DNA of 64,000 nt from Paenibacillus aceti (GTDB lineage: Bacteria; Bacillota; Bacilli; Paenibacillales; Paenibacillaceae). Position numbers and translations under genes: made by a program. The notes under the pieces were generated by a model. It saw nothing but the letters and a program-made list of their open reading frames with translations. It was not told the origin of the DNA and searched no databases. The DNA lies in the NCBI RefSeq assembly GCF_003614185.1, contig NZ_KZ987724.1, positions 1,837,360 through 1,901,359 of the forward strand, given 5' to 3'. Positions 61,602-64,000 of this stretch are shown one piece after another. Numbering within the stretch: position 1 is the stretch's first letter; each line of letters opens with the position of its first letter.

Positions 61602-61735
61602 TAACTGCGGATGTACAACTATTTCTTTATTTTAGCCGCCTTCAACAGAAAATCCGACCAAGTAAGTGTATAAAAGCAGCTATTTCCCATATAGTGAGCC
61701 AAATCCGCCAAAATAGTTGCATATATGCACTTATC
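61602..61735. repeat. Family A quartet element, copy 4, right part (units 2-4)
   Basis: Units start at 61602, 61663 and 61714. After subtracting 1422 bp (IS plus one 9-bp repeat) the four starts are 50, 61 and 51 bp apart, identical to copy 1. The linker AGAAAATCCGACCA before unit 3 is the conserved block. Confidence 0.85.
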
Positions 61736-61838
61736 ATCCTCACCTAACCGCACTTGCTAACTCCGACTCAGCCCCAAAACAGAGGTATGATTTGCAATTA
61801 TACTAGCGGGCGCTAACTATTTAAATTTAATAATATAG

Positions 61839-61867
61839 TTGACAATACCATTTTTTAGAAATAAAAT
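61839..61867 (+). promoter_or_regulatory. Sigma-A-like promoter in the LPMO upstream region
   Basis: TTGACA (61839-61844), 17 bp, TAAAAT (61862-61867). It is 280 bases before the LPMO gene, so a long leader or another promoter nearer the cre site is possible. The rest of 61736-62147 has no gene. Confidence 0.5.
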
Positions 61868-62078
61868 AATAGCAAAATTTACTAATCAATCCATGATCTC
61901 CAATGATGATGCTCTATCCTGTCATCAATTCCCGGAGAATTCGCCGCAGGAGATGAAGCTACTTACTATAGTAAATAATATAGCCCTCTTCAGGATTTGA
62001 TAATAATACCAGAATGAAGGGAGGATCGCTGTTTAAAAAGGGACCCCGTGCACTTTTCAGACAGAAGCAATCAGTCAT

Positions 62079-62093
62079 ATGTAAGCGCTGACT
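62079..62093. promoter_or_regulatory. cre site upstream of the LPMO gene
   Basis: ATGTAAGCGCTGACT matches WTGNAANCGNWNNCW at all fixed positions, 55 bases before the start codon. Carbon catabolite repression of chitin use is expected. Confidence 0.65.
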
Positions 62094-62147
62094 TTGTATT
62101 AACTAGAATAAACAGATTTTTATTTTATTTAAACGAAGGAGGAGTAC

Positions 62148-62975
62148 ATGATGACGAACCAAGCTTTTGCCAGCGCCAGAACTCATTTCTCAAGACTGAA
62201 AATGCTCTATGTCACCGCAGGTAGCTTATTCCTCATTTTTGCCTGTTCCCTCATCTTTGCCAACAGCGCATCAGCCCATGGCTATGTTGTCGATAGCCGG
62301 GCTCATCTATGCTCAACTGGACAAAATACGAACTGCGGAGCTGTCGTGTATGAGCCATACAGTGTAGAAGGCCGCGGCGACTTCCCGGAAATCGGTGTAC
62401 CTGATGGTAAAATCGCCAGCGCCGGAGTATTCCTGGAGCTCGATGAGCAAAGCTCAACTCGCTGGTCCAAGGTGAATATGACGGGCGGCGAGCATACTTT
62501 CCATTGGAAGCTCGTAGCTAACCACAGCACGAATACCTGGGACTACTATATTACCAAAAAAGGCTGGGACCCTAATTCACCACTGAAGCGCTCCGATCTG
62601 GAGCTGTTCTGCAGATACGTCGATGACGGAGCCATCCCGCCAGATGATGTCTATCACGATTGCTTCGTACCAAATGACCGCGAAGGCTATTATGTCATCG
62701 TAGCTGTGTGGGATATCGCGGATACGGATAATGCCTTCTATCAAGTGATCGATGTAAATCTATCCAAGAATCCTGCGGCACCCACTTATCCAGAGCCTGG
62801 ATACCCAGGGGACCCAAATCACTTGGGTGAATACTTCCCTTGGAACAGCAACAAGGTGTACGACGAAGGTGATATCGTGCTCTTTAACGGGCAACTCTGG
62901 AAAGCGCTCTGGTGGACACAAGGCGAAGAGCCTGGCAGCCCTTGGGGCTCCTGGGAGCTGATAGGTGACGCATAA
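62148..62975 (+). CDS. AA10 lytic polysaccharide monooxygenase with CBM5/12
   Basis: 275 residues. Signal peptide to residue 43 (ANSASA), so the mature protein begins with His44 (HGYV), the N-terminal ligand of the copper histidine brace; the second ligand is His126 in ANHSTNTW. AA10 core through about residue 213 (conserved HTFHWKLVANHSTNTWDYYITK, FYQVIDVNL), a Pro-rich linker (AAPTYPEPGYPGDP), then a CBM5/12 module (WNSNKVYDEGDIVLFNGQLWKALWWTQGEEPGS) for chitin or cellulose. It oxidatively cleaves crystalline polysaccharide outside the cell. AGGAGGAG before the ATG; followed by its own terminator. Confidence 0.93.
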   Translation: MMTNQAFASARTHFSRLKMLYVTAGSLFLIFACSLIFANSASAHGYVVDSRAHLCSTGQNTNCGAVVYEPYSVEGRGDFPEIGVPDGKIASAGVFLELDEQSSTRWSKVNMTGGEHTFHWKLVANHSTNTWDYYITKKGWDPNSPLKRSDLELFCRYVDDGAIPPDDVYHDCFVPNDREGYYVIVAVWDIADTDNAFYQVIDVNLSKNPAAPTYPEPGYPGDPNHLGEYFPWNSNKVYDEGDIVLFNGQLWKALWWTQGEEPGSPWGSWELIGDA

Positions 62976-62993
62976 TACTCATTAATTAGCAAT

Positions 62994-63030
62994 AAGAGCC
63001 AGGCCCCCTATTGGAGCCTGGCTCTTATAC
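62994..63030. terminator. Terminator between LPMO and dnaD
   Basis: AAGAGCCAGGC (62994-63004) pairs with GCCTGGCTCTT (63016-63026). It separates the convergent LPMO and dnaD genes. Confidence 0.85.
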
Positions 63031-63054
63031 TATTATACTATTACCCCATACAGC

Positions 63055-63747
63055 TTAACGCGCACCGGTCCGGAACTTCTGAATATGAGCCTTGGCGTCT
63101 TCAACCGTCTTGACGCGATTACGGCTCCATTCCAGCAGAATACGGTCGATATAGCGAAAATGAACCTTGCCAGCGAATACCGCTTCCTTCAAAGCCAGCA
63201 GAATCAAATCCTCGGGATATCCATCCTGATCTACCCAGCCGGAGATCGTCTCACATTCCATCGGCGATAAAGGGCGAGCAAATTCCCGTTCGAAAATGAC
63301 GAATATGTTCTGCGCTTGCCCTTCCTTCGGCTTGGGAACAGGGACTTCCTCTTCCGCTGGCCGTCCTGCGGCTGCGCGCTGCTCAGCCAGGCATTGCCCC
63401 AGCTTCTCATACATCCCCGACAGATTATACCGTTCAGACCGAATCCCCGTAGACTCGTCTACCAACTCATCGATGCTGAACCAGCCCTCCTTCATCAAGC
63501 GCCTGATGACAGGAGATAATTCGCCGGGAGCTGTACCCATGCGCAGCTCCAGTTGATCGATAGAAGGAAAATCATTATGCTCCACCTGTTTGAAAGAAAG
63601 CAGCTGAACGAGCAGCATCACTTCCATTTCATCCAAATGCAGCCGCCGGTAATGGACGAATAGAGCATGCGGAATATTCACCATCGCCGCCTCTAGCCCG
63701 AAGGAGATTCCCTTCGACCATACTTTCCAGCTATCGTTCATAGCCAT
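63055..63747 (-). CDS. dnaD: DnaD replication-initiation protein
   Basis: 230 residues, near Bacillus DnaD (232). N-terminal winged-helix DDBH1 domain (about 1-105, IPHALFVHYRRLHLDEMEVMLLVQLLSFKQ and RRLMKEGWFSIDEL) and C-terminal DDBH2 domain with the YxxxIxxxW-type end (VHFRYIDRILLEWSRNRVKTVEDAKAH). It remodels origin DNA and helps load the helicase via DnaB/DnaI. It follows asnS by 14 bases, the classic asnS-dnaD order; nth, usually third, is elsewhere in this window. Confidence 0.92.
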   Translation of the reverse strand: MAMNDSWKVWSKGISFGLEAAMVNIPHALFVHYRRLHLDEMEVMLLVQLLSFKQVEHNDFPSIDQLELRMGTAPGELSPVIRRLMKEGWFSIDELVDESTGIRSERYNLSGMYEKLGQCLAEQRAAAGRPAEEEVPVPKPKEGQAQNIFVIFEREFARPLSPMECETISGWVDQDGYPEDLILLALKEAVFAGKVHFRYIDRILLEWSRNRVKTVEDAKAHIQKFRTGAR

Positions 63748-63761
63748 GTCCTCTCACCTGC

Positions 63762-64000
63762 TTATGGATATAGGCGATACAGCATCCGTGGGAATGGAAT
63801 CGTCTCACGAACATGCTCAATTCCACAGATCCAGGCTACTGTACGTTCCAGACCTAGACCGAAACCGGAATGCGGTACAGATCCGTATTTGCGCAGATCC
63901 ATATACCATTGATAGGTCTCTGGGGACAGATTATGCTCCTTGAAGCGTTCCTCCATCAATTCAGGATCATCGATACGCTGCGATCCTCCGATAATCTCGC
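63762..64000 (-). CDS. asnS: Asparaginyl-tRNA synthetase, C-terminal part
   Basis: The last 78 codons, truncated by the window edge. [60 protein letters not shown] is motif 3 of class IIb aminoacyl-tRNA synthetases, with GFGLGLER and the end [12 protein letters not shown]. The [12 protein letters not shown] spacing and following dnaD favour asnS over aspS/lysS. The product charges tRNA-Asn. Confidence 0.9.
   Translation of the reverse strand, partial: EIIGGSQRIDDPELMEERFKEHNLSPETYQWYMDLRKYGSVPHSGFGLGLERTVAWICGIEHVRETIPFPRMLYRLYP

Overview
The window is chromosomal DNA of an endospore-forming Firmicute, most likely a Paenibacillus. The evidence is the gene content: Bacillus-type ParE/ParC, CcpN-PpsR-PpdK, a fused double dynamin (DynA), S-layer homology proteins, GerMN lipoproteins with copper-amine-oxidase-N/AMIN amidases, a proBA T-box, CcpA-type cre sites, and strong AGGAGG ribosome sites with TTG/GTG starts. 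It is ordinary housekeeping chromosome, not a prophage or island. Mobile DNA is limited to one intact IS256-family element, one decayed IS1595-type transposase and one MITE-like sequence.

Layout. 1-5 kb: transposase wreck, small lipoprotein operon, NUDIX, methyltransferase, MarR, ilvE. 5-13 kb: LysR, parC-parE, an ABC-2 transporter, an SGNH esterase. 13-21 kb: PspA-like coiled coil, CAP protein, a permuted papain-fold protein, GNAT-purT, a heterodimeric ABC exporter. 21-27 kb: dynA, 1.2 kb of intergenic repeats, nth. 27-35 kb: SLH protein and a tandemly duplicated amidase/GerMN pair. 35-41 kb: leuCD, lepB, LysR, cupin. 41-45 kb: T-box-proBA, proC, mtnB. 45-50 kb: a glycerol/dihydroxyacetone module (gldA, dhaK, PocR-AraC regulator). 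50-53 kb: YheO-type regulator, EIIC-like permease, sdaAB with a gutted sdaAA. 53-58 kb: ppdK, ccpN and ppsR, the gluconeogenic switch at the pyruvate/PEP node. 58-64 kb: membrane protein, ECF sigma/anti-sigma pair, IS256 element, chitin-active LPMO, dnaD, asnS (partial).

The most unusual signal is between the genes. Three unrelated short sequence families (called A, B and C here) are each arranged as a quartet of about 23-bp units whose left edges are spaced 50-51, 60-61 and 50-51 bp, giving an intergenic element of about 185 bp. Family A occurs four times, family C once, and family B once complete and once as a three-unit version. The fourth family A element is split by the IS256 insertion. 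Removing the IS and one 9-bp target duplication restores the same 50/61/51 spacing, which supports both the IS boundaries and the element architecture. No gene in the window explains these elements.

Other notable points: an in-frame internal deletion of sdaAA; a probable AUC start in ccpN; four CGTATTA-like motifs at about 31-bp phasing upstream of ppdK; an IS transposase whose ribosome site is locked in a hairpin; a perfect 40-bp palindrome behind it; and divergent promoters for ilvE and its neighbouring lysR that share one palindromic -35 box.
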